NCBI GenBank assembly: GCA_964035795.1
Contig: OZ038321.1
Coordinates: 20,896,283 to 20,960,282, forward strand
Origin: Pterobdella sp. o SKG-2022
Lineage: Eukaryota > Annelida > Clitellata > Hirudinida > Piscicolidae
Length of the DNA: 64,000 bases
Reading direction: 5' to 3'
The notes under the pieces are model-generated. The model was not told the DNA's origin. It made no database searches and saw only the letters and a program-made list of their open reading frames with translations. Both the position numbers and the translations under genes were made by a program. Position 1 is the first letter of the stretch. Each line of letters begins with the position of its first letter. Of this stretch, positions 62,913 through 64,000 are shown one piece after another.

Positions 62913-64000
62913 TTAGCTGTTGTTTTTGTCTTGTGAAAACATTTCCTTGATACCTGGTGCAATGGAGCAACCAGGCAGTCGGAGCACAAGGCTTTTGTAC
63001 TGTTCCATCGGAGATGACTTCAAGTTTTTTAAGGGTTTCGTAACGTTAACTTTCAAGTTGTTCAAAACTTTTTTGTCTTCTGTCAATGTGTTTTCAATTT
63101 TTTTAGTGCTATCACTAACGTTATTAGTTTTTTTTTCGTTTTGCTTCATGTTATTATCTTGGTTAGAGGTGTATAAAGGGTTGAGTGATAAAGAAGATCT
63201 AGCAAGCGGTTTCAAACTATTACTTTTTGGTCTCGCACTATGAACTTCTGGAATACTTTTTTCTACGTTTGAGTTTGTATCATTTTTAATGGTAGAAGCA
63301 GGTGGGTTCTGATTCAATAACTCGGTAGGAAAAACAGGATTAACGCTAGGACCGGATGGTGTAGTTGGGGTTTTATTATCATCATTTTCATTTTGAAAGG
63401 TAGGTTTGATTTTGCTAATTAAAGAAACATCGAAAGACGTACAAGTGCTTTTGTCTTTCTTCTCTTGAGACACAGTACCTATGTTTTTGTGCATCACCAT
63501 TTTCTGCATAGTTGCTGTATAATTGTCTTTTTTGGTTATTTCCTTTGTCTGAATACTTCTCTCGGTTTTAAAAATTTGTTCCATTGACGTGAAATTATCT
63601 CTAGTTTTTGGAGCATTTGAAGCTTTGGAAGGAGTCAAATATATATGATTAACCGGTATGATGTTGTTTTCAACTTCAATTCGTATCATCGACTTTGACC
63701 AGACTGGTTTTGGAGGTTTAGTTGGGTTTTCTTCAATGTCTACTTCTGTTGATTTTTCTTCTGTTTTAACTGTTGGCTTAACTATGGCAAGAGATTTCTT
63801 TTGCAATTCATCAACTATTTCAACTTTGTTTGTTTGCGTATTTTTATCTTCTGTACAAGACTTATTCTCAAGTTTAAAATCATCCAGGTTTGAAAAAAAT
63901 AATTCAAGAGCTTTTTTTATTGTTTCGAATATATCTACTTTCTCAAAAACTGAATGGTTTTTTTGTAAAGTCAAACCAAAATGAATGTTATCGTTTTTTG
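62913..64000 (-). CDS. C-terminal part of an unidentified Ser/Thr/Lys-rich protein with repeated T-x-T motifs
   Basis: A minus-strand frame is open from the window edge to TAA at 62915-62913 (more than 353 residues) without stops, far longer than chance frames nearby, so it is real coding sequence. No Met start is required, as the frame continues beyond the window. The protein is polar and probably disordered. An early segment (VFEKVDIFETIKKALELFF) looks helical. Five related motifs occur: DKNTQT, EKSTEV, ERSIQT, NYTATM and DKSTCT. The first and third fit the dynein light chain LC8-binding pattern (K-x-T-Q-T or S-I-Q-T). Pro/Ser/Thr stretches follow, and the end is SPMEQYKSLVLRLPGCSIAP and GIKEMFSQDKNNS. 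The gene converges with the CUB gene; the stops are 166 bases apart. Function unknown; a multivalent LC8 client is an inference. Confidence 0.75.
   Translation of the reverse strand, partial: KNDNIHFGLTLQKNHSVFEKVDIFETIKKALELFFSNLDDFKLENKSCTEDKNTQTNKVEIVDELQKKSLAIVKPTVKTEEKSTEVDIEENPTKPPKPVWSKSMIRIEVENNIIPVNHIYLTPSKASNAPKTRDNFTSMEQIFKTERSIQTKEITKKDNYTATMQKMVMHKNIGTVSQEKKDKSTCTSFDVSLISKIKPTFQNENDDNKTPTTPSGPSVNPVFPTELLNQNPPASTIKNDTNSNVEKSIPEVHSARPKSNSLKPLARSSLSLNPLYTSNQDNNMKQNEKKTNNVSDSTKKIENTLTEDKKVLNNLKVNVTKPLKNLKSSPMEQYKSLVLRLPGCSIAPGIKEMFSQDKNNS

Overview
The window is intron-rich, strongly AT-biased metazoan nuclear DNA (roughly 70% A+T by eye). Genes use GT-AG introns of about 0.1 to 4.3 kb, and the gene families present are animal ones: a rhodopsin-class GPCR, a multi-CUB membrane protein, a calmodulin-like EF-hand protein, EGF-like cysteine-rich sequence and L2/CR1-type LINEs. 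I would call it an invertebrate and cannot place the phylum. No bacterial operon, CRISPR array, rRNA or intact tRNA was seen.

Layout. 1-240: possible last exon of a plus-strand gene. 2160-3893 (minus): calmodulin-like gene, four exons visible. 6763-8374: an uninterrupted 1.6 kb TAG triplet array. 11-15 kb: GATA and ATT microsatellites, a tRNA-like SINE remnant, a 5'-truncated and internally deleted L2/CR1-type LINE (minus) and a hairpin repeat. 18569-25362 (plus): a complete five-exon class A GPCR of 528 aa that I assembled from splice phases; it lacks the DRY and NPxxY motifs. 28.5-30 kb: remains of an EGF-like cysteine-rich gene. 30.7-33.8 kb: two degenerate LINE remnants of other families. 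34-38 kb: unassigned coding-like islands, a perfect 60-bp inverted repeat and a small minisatellite. 38.5-43.2 kb: a near full-length but frameshifted LINE (ORF1 with zinc knuckles; ORF2 with endonuclease and reverse transcriptase) embedded in an (ATT)n microsatellite. 47748-62746 (plus): a ten-exon gene for a secreted or membrane-anchored protein with signal peptide, four CUB domains and a C-terminal hydrophobic segment, resembling SOL-1-type glutamate-receptor auxiliary proteins. 62913-64000 (minus): the C-terminal part of a Ser/Thr/Lys-rich protein with repeated T-x-T motifs, convergent with the CUB gene.

The genes do not form a pathway or cluster. The CUB protein, the GPCR and the EF-hand protein could all belong to excitable or neuroendocrine tissue, but that is only compatible with the families, not shown. 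The most unusual items are structural: the pure TAG array, the perfect hairpin, a dispersed family of palindromic elements (four copies), a LINE sitting in a microsatellite, and a GPCR without its canonical activation switches. I found no convincing wholly new biological system.
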